A DNA stretch of 64,000 nucleotides from Rhizobium sp. GN54 (lineage in GTDB: Bacteria > Pseudomonadota > Alphaproteobacteria > Rhizobiales > Rhizobiaceae): positions 1 to 64,000 of the forward strand of contig NZ_JAJNCZ010000003.1 in assembly GCF_021026345.1 (NCBI RefSeq), in the 5' to 3' direction. A model generated the notes under the pieces. The model was not told the DNA's origin. It did no database searches and was given only the letters and a program-made list of their open reading frames with translations. Positions within the stretch are counted from its first letter, which is position 1, and each line of letters starts with the position of its first letter. The translations under genes were made by a program, and so were the position numbers. Of this stretch, positions 1-12,659 are shown piece after piece.

Positions 1-432
1 ACACCGGTCAAAACCCATCAGCGTCCTGCGGAAACCTCAGAGCGAGTTCGTCGGTCGCCAGCAGCGCCGCCGCCCTCGTTGGTGAGCCGGTTTCTAAGAC
101 CACATACAAAACAAGTCAACAGGGATTTTGACAGTTTTTTGAAAATTCCGGCCGCGGCCATATCGGTTTGCCGGATTTCCAGCGCTTTCGGCCCGGTAAA
201 AACATTCTCCCCCCGATTTACGGCCCGAATTCGGCGATCTGCCCTCAATTTTTCACAATGGCGTCGTCTCAACGGTCACATGCGTCGCGCACGCGTGATG
301 GGAGATACGAGCCGGCAGGCGGAACGCTCGCTGTTCACAGCCGGTCGCGCGCTGATTTGACTTTGACGCCACAACACGTACATCTTCGAGCCGCTGAACG
401 GCGACGCAACGACACGGGACAAACCGACCGGC
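1..432. other. Upstream non-coding region, no supported gene
   Basis: This stretch ahead of the M23 peptidase gene holds no reading frame with recognisable protein features; the frames that cross it have arginine-rich, out-of-phase composition. An AT-rich patch lies at about 105-150 and contains TTGACA at 128-133, but no good -10 element follows at the right distance. It probably carries the promoter of the peptidase gene. Confidence 0.5.
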
Positions 433-2394
433 ATGACGACGACCGACAGGAACATGATCCGCACGCTCGGCAACGAGCCGCCACTGGTGGCGGACGGCCG
501 GCGCGCCCCCGACCGCCGCGAGATTTCGCTGCGCTGGCTTTCGGGCACGTTCCTTACCGGCATCACCTCTTCAATCCTCATGGGCGTGGCGCTGTTTGCA
601 GCCCTCGACGGCCGCCAGCAGCTGGCAATTCCGGCCGAGGCCTATGCCGCACTCGAGCCCCAGGACCACCCCCCTCACCCCGAGAACACGGTCAAGCGCG
701 GCCAGCGCATCCTGGAGCCCAACGTCGTCGCCAAGCCGGCCGACAAGAAGATCATGGACGTTTCGACCATGATCCACGACGGCGAGAAGGAAGTGGTCCG
801 GCGCAAGCCTTTCGCCCATGTCACCATGGCGCTGGCCGCCAGCCACACCTCAGGCGACGACTATCCACCCTTCGATCCGCTCGCGATCTTCTCGGACGGC
901 GACAAGGACGACCAGCCGGTCTCGCGCACGGGCACGATCTATGGCTCCGAGGTGGAATCCGAGGTCGCGCTGAAGAGCGGCGCGTTCCCGACCGGCGGCT
1001 CGGCGCTCGCCTTCGCCGACCAGATGTCGGCCGATGAGGTCGAGGAGAACGTTCGCACCAACGGCTCGGCGCTCACCGACGGGAGCACCCAGATCGCATC
1101 GCTCTACTACGTCGACCCCCAGCGCTTTGCCTCCGACACCGGCGACCTCGACCTGCTGCAGGGGCTGACGGCCCGTGTCGTCGAGGAGAACATGAGCGTT
1201 TCGGATTTCGACACGCGCTCCGCCGACGATCCCGAATATGCCGACGACGTGATCCCGGTTCGCCGCGCGCAGGACATCGTCGGCGTGATGACGGGTGCCG
1301 GCTACACCAAAGCCCAGGCCGAGGATCTCTCAACCTATCTGAAGGGCGTCTTGGACGGCGACGAACTCGCCCAGGGCGACGTTCTGCGCATCTGTGTGAT
1401 GCAGCGGGGCAAGCAAGCCGACATCGTGCGCGCCTCGGTCTATTCCGGTGGCCGCCACGTGACGACCGTGGCGCTCGACGACAAGGGCCGTTTCATTCCG
1501 GGCATGGAGCCGCCGCCGCTCGCTGCCGTCGCCACCGCCTTCGACGGCGAGAACCGGCAGGTGATGGCGTCCGGGCGCGACATGCCCCGGGTCTATGACG
1601 GCATCTACCGTGCCGCCCTGTCCTACGGGATGAGCAAGGACATGACCGCCCAGGTGGTGCGTATCCTGGCGAGCAATGTCGACTTCCAGGCGCAGCTGCG
1701 CCCGAACGATACGCTTGAGGCCTTCTTCTCGGTCGCCGACGACACCGGCGTCGCAAGCGAGGATTCCGAGCTTCTGTTTCTCGACGCCAGGTTCGGCGAC
1801 ACCGAGACGCGCGTCTATCGTTTCCAGGACCCGGACGACGACTCGATCGACTACTACGACCAGGACGGCAAGAGCATTCGCCAGTTCCTGCTCCGCAATC
1901 CGGTTCCGAACGGGCGGTTCCGCTCCGGCTTCGGCATGCGCCGCCACCCCATCCTGGGGTTCTCACGCATGCACACCGGCGTCGACTGGTCGGCGCCGCG
2001 CGGCACGCCGATCATCGCTGCCGGCAACGGCACCGTCGAGAAGGCCGGATGGGATTCCGGCGGCTACGGTAACCAGACGCTGATCCGTCACGCCAACGGC
2101 TACGTCTCCTCCTACAACCACCAGAGCGCAATTGCCAAGGGCATCAAGCCCGGCGTCAAGGTCCGCCAGGGCCAGGTGATCGGCTTCGTCGGCACCACCG
2201 GCCTGTCCACCGGCCCGCACCTGCACTACGAACTGATCGTCAATGGCAACAAGGTCGACGCTCTGAAGATCCGCCTGCCCGGCGGCAAGTCGCTCGATGG
2301 CGAGGCCCTCGCCCAGTTCCAGCTGGAGCGCAAGCGCATCGACGACCTCCTCGGCCGAGAGGACGACGCTTCGGAAGTCGCCGCCAAGCGATAA
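433..2394 (+). CDS. M23 family metallopeptidase (LytM-type, murein hydrolase)
   Basis: This 653-residue protein is predicted to cut peptidoglycan cross-links in the periplasm. A single membrane anchor lies near residues 39-58, after a charged cytoplasmic N-terminus. A long middle part resembles the OapA/Csd3 N-terminal region of cell-shape endopeptidases. The C-terminal LytM/M23 domain spans about residues 500-600 and keeps the zinc ligands HTGVD (His514, Asp518) and HLH (His596, His598). The ATG at 433 was chosen because it leaves a normal N-in anchor; ATG 454 is an alternative. A strong hairpin terminator follows the stop. The family assignment is firm, but the exact substrate bond is inferred. 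Confidence 0.9.
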   Translation: MTTTDRNMIRTLGNEPPLVADGRRAPDRREISLRWLSGTFLTGITSSILMGVALFAALDGRQQLAIPAEAYAALEPQDHPPHPENTVKRGQRILEPNVVAKPADKKIMDVSTMIHDGEKEVVRRKPFAHVTMALAASHTSGDDYPPFDPLAIFSDGDKDDQPVSRTGTIYGSEVESEVALKSGAFPTGGSALAFADQMSADEVEENVRTNGSALTDGSTQIASLYYVDPQRFASDTGDLDLLQGLTARVVEENMSVSDFDTRSADDPEYADDVIPVRRAQDIVGVMTGAGYTKAQAEDLSTYLKGVLDGDELAQGDVLRICVMQRGKQADIVRASVYSGGRHVTTVALDDKGRFIPGMEPPPLAAVATAFDGENRQVMASGRDMPRVYDGIYRAALSYGMSKDMTAQVVRILASNVDFQAQLRPNDTLEAFFSVADDTGVASEDSELLFLDARFGDTETRVYRFQDPDDDSIDYYDQDGKSIRQFLLRNPVPNGRFRSGFGMRRHPILGFSRMHTGVDWSAPRGTPIIAAGNGTVEKAGWDSGGYGNQTLIRHANGYVSSYNHQSAIAKGIKPGVKVRQGQVIGFVGTTGLSTGPHLHYELIVNGNKVDALKIRLPGGKSLDGEALAQFQLERKRIDDLLGREDDASEVAAKR

Positions 2395-2411
2395 TCGACC
2401 GCCCGAACGGC

Positions 2412-2449
2412 GAGGCGCGCGGTCCTTGCGGTCCGCGCGCCTCTTTTCG
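2412..2449 (+). terminator. Rho-independent terminator of the M23 peptidase gene
   Basis: An 11-bp perfect stem (GAGGCGCGCGG paired with CCGCGCGCCTC) with a 10-nt loop is followed by TTTTCGTT on the plus strand. It begins 18 nt after the peptidase stop. There is no A-rich tract on the other side, so it should not stop the convergent clpB transcript. Confidence 0.75.
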
Positions 2450-2475
2450 TTCTCACCGGATCTCGAAAGATCGCG

Positions 2476-5079
<2,604 letters not shown>

Positions 5080-5294
5080 TAAAAACTACCTCCATAACTC
5101 TCCCGGCCCGTTTCGGCACCGGTCGACGATTCAGGATCAGGCCCCCGTACGGCGAGCCTGTCATCGGCGACATGCCACGGCATTGCACCGCATCAATCGC
5201 TTCGTTCGAAATATGGTGAGGCGGGAAAGGAATTAAAGGGAGGCAGCCCCGTGCCGATGCGAACTATTTGGTGTGCCGCGACGGCACCGGCACC

Positions 5295-5744
5295 CTATCG
5301 GTCAGGCCCGCCCGCCTCCTGCGCCTCCGGCCAGCCCGGCAACGGGAAGATACGGTCATAGGCCCAGTTGAAGGCGAAAGCGTAGACCAGGTAGAAGAGC
5401 GAGAAGGACAGGTCCATCAGCAGGGCCTGCAGCAGGCCGATCTCCAGATACCATGCGATCAGCGGCATCAGCACCGCCACCAGCCCGGCCTCGAACAGCA
5501 GGGCGTGCAGCACGCGGACGGGTATCGTTTTCCACGTTCCGCCAGTCAGGCGGTGCAGCGCATGGTCGAAACCGAGATTGTAGACGTAGTTCCAGGCCGT
5601 GGCGATCGTGGCGCTTGCAACGCCGATCACACCGATCTCGACCATCGGAAAGCCGAAGGCCCAGGCTCCGAGCGGGGTGATCAGCGCCAGACCGATCAGC
5701 TCGAAGCTGATCGCGTGCCTGATGCGGTCGGGTGTGGAGCGCAT
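5295..5744 (-). CDS. PACE-family (proteobacterial antimicrobial compound efflux) membrane protein
   Basis: This 149-residue protein has four predicted membrane helices arranged as two bacterial transmembrane pair (BTP) repeats. The first repeat begins RIRHAISFELIGL and the second begins PVRVLHALLFEAG. That is the layout of AceI-like PACE transporters, which export biocides and polyamine-like cations by proton exchange. The acidic residue in the first helix (FELIG) matches the functionally required glutamate of AceI. The gene is monocistronic and is separated from DUF4167 by a bidirectional-looking palindrome. Family membership is clear; the substrate cannot be told from the sequence. Confidence 0.85.
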   Translation of the reverse strand: MRSTPDRIRHAISFELIGLALITPLGAWAFGFPMVEIGVIGVASATIATAWNYVYNLGFDHALHRLTGGTWKTIPVRVLHALLFEAGLVAVLMPLIAWYLEIGLLQALLMDLSFSLFYLVYAFAFNWAYDRIFPLPGWPEAQEAGGPDR

Positions 5745-5868
5745 GCTCGATGCTCACGGCAATGTCCGGGTCGTCCCGGGTTTTAAGGACCTGCGGCGAG
5801 GTCGTCCTCTTGCGGCATCCCTATCAGGTGCCCCGCCCGGGAGACAAGAAGCTTCCCGTCTCAAACAG

Positions 5869-5900
5869 AAACCGCCTGCAACGGCCGTTGCAGGCGGTTT
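5869..5900 (-). terminator. Perfect 32-bp palindromic terminator
   Basis: The left arm AAACCGCCTGCAACGG is followed directly by its exact reverse complement. On the minus strand the hairpin is followed by TTTCTGTTTG, which fits a Rho-independent terminator for the DUF4167 gene ending at 5963. The plus strand has TTTTCG after it, so it may work in both directions. Confidence 0.75.
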
Positions 5901-5962
5901 TCGTCATTTCATGCGAAGGACATGGCCTGCGTTCCCGTTCCCGAAGGAAAAGGATGCGCTGC

Positions 5963-6628
5963 TCACTCCGAAGCCGTGGCTTCCAGAACCGGACCGTCGC
6001 CGCCTTCGGCCGGCGCGTCGCCGGCCTGCGCTGCCTCGCCACGACGCGGACGGCGCTGGCGCGGGGCACTGCGGCGGCGCGAGGGCTGGCGGGCGGATGC
6101 CTCTTCTTCCATCGAGACTTCCGCCGGCGTGCCCTCGATGATCGGCTGCGGACCGGTTCCGTCCATCACCGGTTCCTGGGCGTCTTCTGCCGCAACCGGG
6201 GCAGCGGCCGGCGCGGGCGCCGGGGATGCTGCGATCGTGACGGCCGGCGCATCGTCGCCAGCATAGTCCATGTCGTCCTGCTCGCGGTCGAAACCGTCGC
6301 GGTCGTTCGCGTCCTGGCGGTCGTCGCGCTGCTGGCGATCCTGCATCTGCTGCTGGGCCGACAGGATAATGCGATTGTAGTGCTCGGCATGCTGGAGGTA
6401 GTTCTCCGCGATGACGCGGTCGCCCGAACTCTGGGCATCGCGCGCAAGGGCCGCATACTTCTCGGCGATCGTCTGCGCCGTGCCCCTGATCTTCACGTCC
6501 GGTCCGGAACTGTCATAGGTCCGGGTCAGCGGATTGCCGCCCTTGCGGAAATTGTTGTTATTGTTGTTGTTGTTGTTATTGTTGTTGTTACGCCCGCGGC
6601 CGCGCTTGTTTTGCTGTCCTGGCCTCAT
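5963..6628 (-). CDS. DUF4167 domain-containing protein with polyasparagine tract
   Basis: This 221-residue protein has the alphaproteobacterial DUF4167 domain in its N-terminal half (TYDSSGPDVKIRGTA through AENYLQHAEHYNRI, about residues 38-90). A basic GRGR patch followed by 13 consecutive asparagines (6551-6589) precedes it. The C-terminal half is acidic, Ala/Pro-rich and low complexity, and ends in an RRR/RQRRPRR segment. The basic ends suggest nucleic-acid binding, but that is inference and the function is unknown. The gene lies downstream of prfA-prmC on the same strand, which is its usual neighbourhood in rhizobia. A strong palindromic terminator follows. Confidence 0.85.
   Translation of the reverse strand: MRPGQQNKRGRGRNNNNNNNNNNNNNFRKGGNPLTRTYDSSGPDVKIRGTAQTIAEKYAALARDAQSSGDRVIAENYLQHAEHYNRIILSAQQQMQDRQQRDDRQDANDRDGFDREQDDMDYAGDDAPAVTIAASPAPAPAAAPVAAEDAQEPVMDGTGPQPIIEGTPAEVSMEEEASARQPSRRRSAPRQRRPRRGEAAQAGDAPAEGGDGPVLEATASE
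6551..6589 (-). repeat. Trinucleotide (AAC/AAT) repeat encoding 13 asparagines
   Basis: Thirteen consecutive Asn codons, ten AAC and three AAT, lie within the DUF4167 gene. The nearly pure AAC runs could be a slippage site that changes tract length without shifting the frame. Confidence 0.9.
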
Positions 6629-6974
6629 ATTTCACTCACCTGAACTCTCTAGTCTTGATGATCGAGTTTCTGCACCGCCCGGTCGCTAGCGTCGACCTGG
6701 GCGAATTTCGTCGGAGAACACACCACGCTCTTCCGTGGTCCTGTCGCCGCAAAACGTCAAATTGACAGGTACCCGCACAGAGCAGCCTTTAACCCCAGCA
6801 ACTCTTCTTTGAGAGGAAGCTTCGCGTCGGTCATATGCAGATCTTGTCTGTTCCCATGACCTTGCCCGGTGCGTAGGGGCAACCTATCCCGCTTCCCCGC
6901 TGATTCCAAGCCTTTTCTTTGCAACCTCTTCGCAGTGGCGCAGGAAACTGTGCATTTGCAGCAACAGCCGGACC
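6629..6974. other. Non-coding gap between prmC and DUF4167
   Basis: This 346-bp gap separates two same-strand genes. A 73-codon minus-strand frame crosses it, but it overlaps the end of prmC, is cysteine- and arginine-rich at its start and has no family resemblance, so I treat it as non-coding. The gap most likely holds the DUF4167 promoter. No clear hairpin terminator for prmC was seen. Confidence 0.45.
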
Positions 6975-7838
6975 TCAAGCGACGGCAAAAACCAGGACGC
7001 GATCGTTTCCGCCGAGATCGCTGGCCGCCTCGACGAGGCGAAATCCCTTGCCGGCCATGAGTTCGGTCACGGCTTCCTTCTGGTCGAACCCGATCTCGAA
7101 GGCGACCGCGCCCCCCTCATTAAGGTGGGGAAGCGCGCCTTCGGCAATCCTGCGATAGGCATCCAGCCCGTCTTCTCCGCCGTCCAATGCCCGCCGCGGG
7201 TCGAAGCGTCTCACCTCTTCGGCAAGATCCTCCACGACCGTGGAGCGGATATAGGGCGGGTTTGAGACGATGATGTCGTATCGACCACCTACGGCGGCAA
7301 ACCAGTCGCTCTCAATTGTCTCGAACCGGTCCGACAGACCATTGAGGTGGGCGTTCCGGCGGGCGGTTTCAAGGGCGCCGGCCGAAATGTCCGTTCCGGT
7401 GCCGTGCACGCCCGCCACCGCCTCGATCAGCGCCAGGCAGATGGCGCCGGTTCCCGTGCCGAGATCGAGCAGGCGGCATTCGCCTTTCGCGGCGACGACG
7501 TCCCGGGCAAGGGGTATCAGCCGCTCGACCAGGATCTCCGTGTCTGGCCGCGGTTCCAACGTGTCCGGCGACAGCGTCAGGATCAGGCCGAAGAACGGCC
7601 GTTGTCCGAGGATCCGGTAGACCGGTTCCCGGTCGAGCCGCCGCGCGAGTGCGCCCTCGATCAGGGCCGCTTCCTCGCCGGTCAGCACCCGCGCCTCCTG
7701 CGAGATGAGCGCAGCCGGCGCCAGACCGAGGAGCCCGCCGACCAGCAGCCGGGCCTCGCGCGCCGCGTCCTCGATGCCCCCGTCCGACAGCCTACGCCTG
7801 GCCCGGGTCAATGCATCGGCCAGCGTGACGGCGCCCAT
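6975..7838 (-). CDS. prmC: Peptide chain release factor N5-glutamine methyltransferase PrmC (HemK)
   Basis: PrmC methylates the glutamine of the GGQ motif in release factors RF1 and RF2, using S-adenosylmethionine. The 287-residue protein has an N-terminal helical domain (about 1-85), then a Rossmann methyltransferase domain. The SAM loop is LLDLGTGTGAICLAL and the catalytic motif is VSNPPYI, typical of glutamine-amide methylases. It starts 2 nt after the prfA stop, so the enzyme is encoded directly behind its substrate in one transcript. The product name is secure. Confidence 0.96.
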   Translation of the reverse strand: MGAVTLADALTRARRRLSDGGIEDAAREARLLVGGLLGLAPAALISQEARVLTGEEAALIEGALARRLDREPVYRILGQRPFFGLILTLSPDTLEPRPDTEILVERLIPLARDVVAAKGECRLLDLGTGTGAICLALIEAVAGVHGTGTDISAGALETARRNAHLNGLSDRFETIESDWFAAVGGRYDIIVSNPPYIRSTVVEDLAEEVRRFDPRRALDGGEDGLDAYRRIAEGALPHLNEGGAVAFEIGFDQKEAVTELMAGKGFRLVEAASDLGGNDRVLVFAVA

Positions 7839-7840
7839 CT

Positions 7841-8923
7841 TCAGCCCCGCTGTTCAGAAAGCTGCGCCAGTTGGCCGGCCTGATAATCGGCGACGAGCGC
7901 GTCCACCACCTCGTCGATCTCGCCTTCCATCATCCGGTCGAGCTTGTAGAGCGTCAGGTTGATGCGGTGGTCGGTGACGCGCCCCTGCGGGAAATTGTAG
8001 GTGCGGATACGCTCGGAACGGTCGCCGGAACCGACCTGGCTCTTTCGGTCGGCCGAGCGTTCGCTTTCGGCGCGCTGGCGCTCCATGTCGTAGAGCCGCG
8101 ACCGCAGCACCTGCATCGCCTTTGCCCGGTTCTGGTGCTGCGACTTTTCGGAGCTCGTGACGACGAGCCCGGTCGGCAGGTGCGTAATGCGCACGGCCGA
8201 ATCGGTCGTGTTCACGTGCTGGCCGCCGGCGCCCGACGAACGCATCGTGTCGATGCGGATGTCTTCCGGTCGGATCTCGATATCAATGTCCTCGGCTTCC
8301 GGAAGGACGGCGACGGTGGCGGCAGAGGTATGGATGCGGCCACCCGCTTCCGTTTCCGGCACGCGCTGCACGCGGTGCACGCCGCTTTCGAACTTCAGCT
8401 TGGCAAACACGCCGCGGCCCGAAATGGTAGCGATGATTTCCTTGTATCCGCCGGCCTCGCCCTCGCTTGCCGAGAGCACCTCCACCTTCCAGTTGTTGGC
8501 GGAGGCGAAGCGCTCGTACATGCGAAAGAGATCGCCGGCAAACAGCGCGGCTTCCGAACCGCCGGTGCCGGCACGGATTTCCAGGATGGCGCTCTTCTCG
8601 TCGGCGGCATCCTTCGGCAGGAGCAGGATCTGCATGTCCTCCTCCAGCCTTTCGACCCGTTCCTTCAGGTCCGGCAGTTCCATCTCGGCGAGGTCGCGCA
8701 TCTCCCGGTCCGTGCCCCTGTCGGAAAGCATGGCCTCCAGATCGGCGATCTCGCCCTGCGCCTTCTGGTACTCGCGGATCTTCGTCACCACGGGCTGCAG
8801 TTCCGAATATTCGGACGCCAGCCGCACATAGGTCTCCGAATCGGGACCTGCGGACATGCGCGCCTCGATCTCGCCGAAGCGGCGCTCCAGCTCGCGCATC
8901 TTTTCAACCGGAAGCTTCGCCAC
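7841..8923 (-). CDS. prfA: Peptide chain release factor 1
   Basis: RF1 reads stop codons UAA and UAG and triggers peptide release on the ribosome. The 360-residue length is typical. The codon-recognition region lies in the middle, and the catalytic SGAGGQHVN segment carries the GGQ methylated by PrmC. The gene is followed 2 nt later by prmC and is preceded at a 122-bp distance by ptsP on the same strand. A 6-bp hairpin (9009-9026) in that gap lacks a T-run, so read-through from ptsP is likely. Confidence 0.98.
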   Translation of the reverse strand: MAKLPVEKMRELERRFGEIEARMSAGPDSETYVRLASEYSELQPVVTKIREYQKAQGEIADLEAMLSDRGTDREMRDLAEMELPDLKERVERLEEDMQILLLPKDAADEKSAILEIRAGTGGSEAALFAGDLFRMYERFASANNWKVEVLSASEGEAGGYKEIIATISGRGVFAKLKFESGVHRVQRVPETEAGGRIHTSAATVAVLPEAEDIDIEIRPEDIRIDTMRSSGAGGQHVNTTDSAVRITHLPTGLVVTSSEKSQHQNRAKAMQVLRSRLYDMERQRAESERSADRKSQVGSGDRSERIRTYNFPQGRVTDHRINLTLYKLDRMMEGEIDEVVDALVADYQAGQLAQLSEQRG

Positions 8924-9045
8924 CGTCGCACTCCAAGATTTTCCGCCCGCGCGTCGCAGGGCGCAAGGCCCCGTGTCGCGCGCGGATGTTGATGATCAGG
9001 CGATCCCCGCACGCCCGCAAGCGTGCCGATCGCAATGGCCGGCCG

Positions 9046-11313
9046 CTACAGCTGGATGCCGTTCTCGGCGGCGAAATCCGTCAGGATCTGCCGCACGGTC
9101 CGCGTCGGCCGCATGTCGTTCAGTGCCTCGTCGAGAGTGGCCGACAGCGCGTCCACCTCCAGGCTGAGCAGCATCGCCTTGACCGGGCCGAGTGCCGTCG
9201 CCGACATCGATACCGAACGGAAGCCGATGCCGAGCAGCGCCATCGCCGAGATCGGCTTGCTCGCCATCTCCCCGCACAACGTCACCGGCGTCGCGTTGCG
9301 CTCGCCCGCCCGCACGATATCGCGCAGCACGCGCAGGAACGGCCGGCCGAGGATGTCGAATCGGTCCGAGACGCGCGCATTGCCGCGATCGACCGCCATC
9401 GTGAACTGGAACAGGTCGTTGGAGCCGACCGAGACGAAATCGACCTCCGCCATCAGCTCGTCGAGCTGCCAGAGCAGCGCCGGCACTTCCAGCATCGCCC
9501 CGAACTGCAGCTTCTTCGGCAGTTGTTCGCCGACCTTCGACTGCCGCTCGATCTCCTTCTGGAGCAGGCCGCGCGCCTCGCGAAGCTCGGCCACCTCGGT
9601 GACCATGGGCAGCATCAGCCGCAGCTCGCCGCCTGCCGCGGCGTTCAGCATCGCCCTCAGCTGGGTCCGCAGCAGGCCGGGCCGGTCCAGCGAAAGCCGG
9701 ATCGCGCGCCAGCCGAGCGCAGGGTTCTCCTCGTCGGCACCACGGAAATAGGGAACGACCTTGTCGCCGCCGATGTCCAGCGTCCGGAACGTGACCGGCC
9801 GGCCCGCCGCTTGCTTCAGGACGCTGCGGTAGAAGGCTTCCTGCTCTTCCGCCCTGGGCATGGTCGAGGCGATCATGAACTGCAGCTCGGTCCGGAACAG
9901 GCCGATACCGAGCGCACCCGATTCCGCCAGATGCGGCAAATCGACGAGCAGGCCGGCATTCATCTGCAGGTTGATCTTCTTGCCATCCCTGGTCACCGGA
10001 TCGACCGCGACGAGCGCGCGATACTGCGCCTGCCGGCGCGCCCTGAGCCGCACCTTTTCTGCATAGGCGCGCTGCAGGTCCTGGACAGGACGCAGGTGCA
10101 CCTTGGCCTCGTCGCCGTCGATGATGATCGCATCGCCGTTTTCGGCGAGTGCCACGGCGCCGGTCGCCTGCCCGACCACGGGGATCCCCATGGCGCGGGC
10201 GACGATCACCACATGGCTCGTCACCGCCCCCTCTTCCAGCACCAGGCCGCGGACGTTCTCGCGCGGGTAGTCGAGCAGTTCGGCAGCCCCCATGGCGCGG
10301 GCGACGACGATGGCATCCCCGGGGAAGCTGCTCGCCGAGAGCTTCGCGCCGTAGCCGGTCAATTGCCGGAGCAGGCGATTGGCGAGGTCGTCGAGGTCGT
10401 GCATGCGCTCGCGCAGATAGGGATCCGTCAGCCGGATCATCCGCGCCTTCGTTTCGCTCTGCACCCGCTCCACCGCCGCTTCCGCGGTCAGGCCGTTGCG
10501 GATCGCCTCCTCCAGCTTGCGCACCCAGCCGCGGTCGTGGGCGAACATGCGGTAGGTCTCCAGCACTTCGCGGTGCTCGCCCTCGACCGGCACGTCGCGG
10601 CGCGACAGCATGTCGTCGATCGAAATGCGCAGGGATCCGAGCGCTTCCGCCAGCCGCCCCAGCTCGTGCTCGGAATCCTCGTTGAGCAGGTTGGTGACGA
10701 CGATGCGCGGCTCGTGCAGGACGACATAGCCAAGCCCGATGCCTTCGCCGAAGCTGGCGCCGTCGATCGAGACCGGCCGCGACAGGTCCAGTTCCAGCCC
10801 GGGCTTCGTCAGCTTCTTCAGTTCACCGGTCGCCACCATCTCGGCAATGACCATGGCGGTCGTTTCCAGCGCCTCGAGCTCGTCCTCGCGATAGGTGCGG
10901 CTCGCCTTGTTCTGCACGACGAGAACGCCGAGCGCGCGGCCGGTCCGGAGGATCGGCACGCCGAGGAAGGAATGGTAGATTTCCTCGCCCGTTTCCGGGA
11001 GATAGCGGAACGCCGGGTGGGACTGGGCGTCGGACAGGTTGAGCGGCTGGGCGGAGGCGGCGATGGTGCCGACGAGGCCCTGCCCCATCTTCAGTTGCGC
11101 CAGGTGGACGGCGCCCGGATTGAGGCCCTCGGTGGCGTAGAGTTCCAGCACCCCGTCGGAGCGCAGCACGTAGACGGAGCACACTTCCGCGACCATGTTC
11201 TGCGCGATCTGGCGCACGATCTGGTCCAGGCGTTCCTGTGGCTCAAGCGGCTCCGCCATCAGCTCGCGCAGCCGCTTGAGAAGTACGCGCGGACCCGCGG
11301 AGAGGTCTCTCAT
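9046..11313 (-). CDS. ptsP: Phosphoenolpyruvate-protein phosphotransferase PtsP (enzyme I-Ntr)
   Basis: PtsP is the first phosphotransferase of the nitrogen PTS. It takes phosphate from PEP and passes it to NPr and then EIIA-Ntr, a regulatory rather than sugar-transport chain. The 755-residue protein has an N-terminal GAF domain (about 20-165) that senses nitrogen status in this family. The EI domains follow, with the phosphohistidine swivel motif GAVTSHVVIVARAMGIPVVG and the PEP-binding C-terminal barrel (FRTELQFM, GSNDLFQFTMAVDRGN). It sits 71 bp downstream of lysC, a conserved rhizobial pairing, and probably shares its transcript. Confidence 0.96.
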   Translation of the reverse strand: MRDLSAGPRVLLKRLRELMAEPLEPQERLDQIVRQIAQNMVAEVCSVYVLRSDGVLELYATEGLNPGAVHLAQLKMGQGLVGTIAASAQPLNLSDAQSHPAFRYLPETGEEIYHSFLGVPILRTGRALGVLVVQNKASRTYREDELEALETTAMVIAEMVATGELKKLTKPGLELDLSRPVSIDGASFGEGIGLGYVVLHEPRIVVTNLLNEDSEHELGRLAEALGSLRISIDDMLSRRDVPVEGEHREVLETYRMFAHDRGWVRKLEEAIRNGLTAEAAVERVQSETKARMIRLTDPYLRERMHDLDDLANRLLRQLTGYGAKLSASSFPGDAIVVARAMGAAELLDYPRENVRGLVLEEGAVTSHVVIVARAMGIPVVGQATGAVALAENGDAIIIDGDEAKVHLRPVQDLQRAYAEKVRLRARRQAQYRALVAVDPVTRDGKKINLQMNAGLLVDLPHLAESGALGIGLFRTELQFMIASTMPRAEEQEAFYRSVLKQAAGRPVTFRTLDIGGDKVVPYFRGADEENPALGWRAIRLSLDRPGLLRTQLRAMLNAAAGGELRLMLPMVTEVAELREARGLLQKEIERQSKVGEQLPKKLQFGAMLEVPALLWQLDELMAEVDFVSVGSNDLFQFTMAVDRGNARVSDRFDILGRPFLRVLRDIVRAGERNATPVTLCGEMASKPISAMALLGIGFRSVSMSATALGPVKAMLLSLEVDALSATLDEALNDMRPTRTVRQILTDFAAENGIQL

Positions 11314-11384
11314 CGCGTGGCGTCTCCCGAAAATGAACCACCCGGGCCATCCGGTCGGGCGGGGCGCCCGACGAATCCGGTCGA

Positions 11385-12659
11385 TTACTTCTTATCGAGC
11401 CCGTAGACGGAATGCAAAGTCCGCACCGCGAGTTCTGCATAGGGGCCGTCGATCAGGATGGATATCTTGATTTCCGAGGTGGTGATCGCCTTGATGTTGA
11501 TGCCCTTTTCGGCGAGCGCGTGGAAGGCGGAGGCGGCGACGCCCGCATGGCTGCGCATGCCGATGCCGATGACGGAGACCTTGACCAGACCCGTCTCGTG
11601 CTGGATCACGTCGAAGCCGACCTTTTCCTTGGCGCCTTCGAGCACCTTGAGCGCCTTTTCGACGTCGCCCGACGGCACGGTGAAGGTCATGTCGGTCTTC
11701 GAACCGTCCTCGGAGGTGTTCTGGACGATCATGTCGACGTTGATATGGGCCTCGGCCAGCGGGCCGAAGATCGCAGCCGAGACGCCCGGGCGATCGGCGA
11801 CGCGCCTGAGCGAAATCTGCGCTTCATCCTTGGCATAGGCGATGCCGGTTACGACTTCCTGTTCCACGATCTCTTCCTCATCACAAATCAGCGTGCCGGG
11901 CGGGTTCAAAAGATCGCCCATGCCCGGCGCATCGGGATCCTCGAAGGACGAACGCACGAAGGTGCGCACCTTGTGCACCATGGCGAGCTCGACCGAGCGC
12001 ACCTGCAGCACCTTGGCGCCCAGCGAAGCCATTTCCAGCATTTCCTCGAAGGCGATCTTCTTCAGCCGCCGCGCCTTCGGCTCGATGCGCGGGTCGGTCG
12101 TGTAGACGCCGTCGACGTCGGTATAGATGTCGCAACGGTCCGCCTTCACGGCGGCCGCGATCGCCACCGCCGAGGTATCCGAGCCGCCGCGGCCGAGCGT
12201 CGCGATGCGGTTGTCGGGACCGAGCCCCTGGAAGCCGGCGACGACGGCGACCTGGCCCTCGCCCATGCGGCGGACGATCTCGTCGCCGTCGATGTCCATG
12301 ATCCGGGCCGCGCCATGGGCGTTGTCCGTCTTGATCGGGATCTGCCAGCCCTGCCACGAGCGGGCGTTGATGCCCATCGACTGCAGCGCGATGGCCAAAA
12401 GGCCGGACGTCACCTGTTCGCCGGAGGCGACGATGGCGTCATATTCGCGCGCGTCGTAGAGGGGAGAGTTGGCACCCGTCGCCTTCGGCATGCCCTGCAC
12501 CCAGCCGACCAGCTCATTGGTCTTACCCGACATGGCCGAGACAACGACGGCGACCTCGTGGCCGGCATCGGCCTCGCGTTTGACGTGGCGCGCCACATTG
12601 TGGATGCGGTCCAGGTCAGCGACGGAGGTCCCGCCGAATTTCATCACGATGCGTGCCAT
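11385..12659 (-). CDS. lysC: Aspartate kinase
   Basis: Aspartokinase phosphorylates aspartate as the first step towards lysine, threonine, methionine and diaminopimelate. The 424-residue protein begins with the kinase signature VMKFGGTSV, has the [11 protein letters not shown] substrate motif near residue 155, and ends in two ACT regulatory domains (about 270-424), which usually mediate feedback by lysine and/or threonine. The length is that of the monofunctional class II-like alpha/beta subunit; an internal start may give a beta subunit, as in relatives, but I cannot confirm it. The ribosome site is weak. It is probably the first gene of the lysC-ptsP-prfA-prmC group. Confidence 0.97.
   Translation of the reverse strand: MARIVMKFGGTSVADLDRIHNVARHVKREADAGHEVAVVVSAMSGKTNELVGWVQGMPKATGANSPLYDAREYDAIVASGEQVTSGLLAIALQSMGINARSWQGWQIPIKTDNAHGAARIMDIDGDEIVRRMGEGQVAVVAGFQGLGPDNRIATLGRGGSDTSAVAIAAAVKADRCDIYTDVDGVYTTDPRIEPKARRLKKIAFEEMLEMASLGAKVLQVRSVELAMVHKVRTFVRSSFEDPDAPGMGDLLNPPGTLICDEEEIVEQEVVTGIAYAKDEAQISLRRVADRPGVSAAIFGPLAEAHINVDMIVQNTSEDGSKTDMTFTVPSGDVEKALKVLEGAKEKVGFDVIQHETGLVKVSVIGIGMRSHAGVAASAFHALAEKGINIKAITTSEIKISILIDGPYAELAVRTLHSVYGLDKK

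Noticed and set aside
168-1037. 289-codon frame overlapping the M23 peptidase gene start
   Set aside because: The Arg/His/Pro-rich translation is an out-of-phase shadow of the real peptidase frame.
6757-6978. 73-codon minus-strand frame between prmC and DUF4167
   Set aside because: It overlaps the prmC end, has no recognisable motif, and lacks a convincing ribosome site.
9009-9026. Terminator between ptsP and prfA
   Set aside because: The 6-bp stem is not followed by a T-run on the minus strand, so read-through is more likely.
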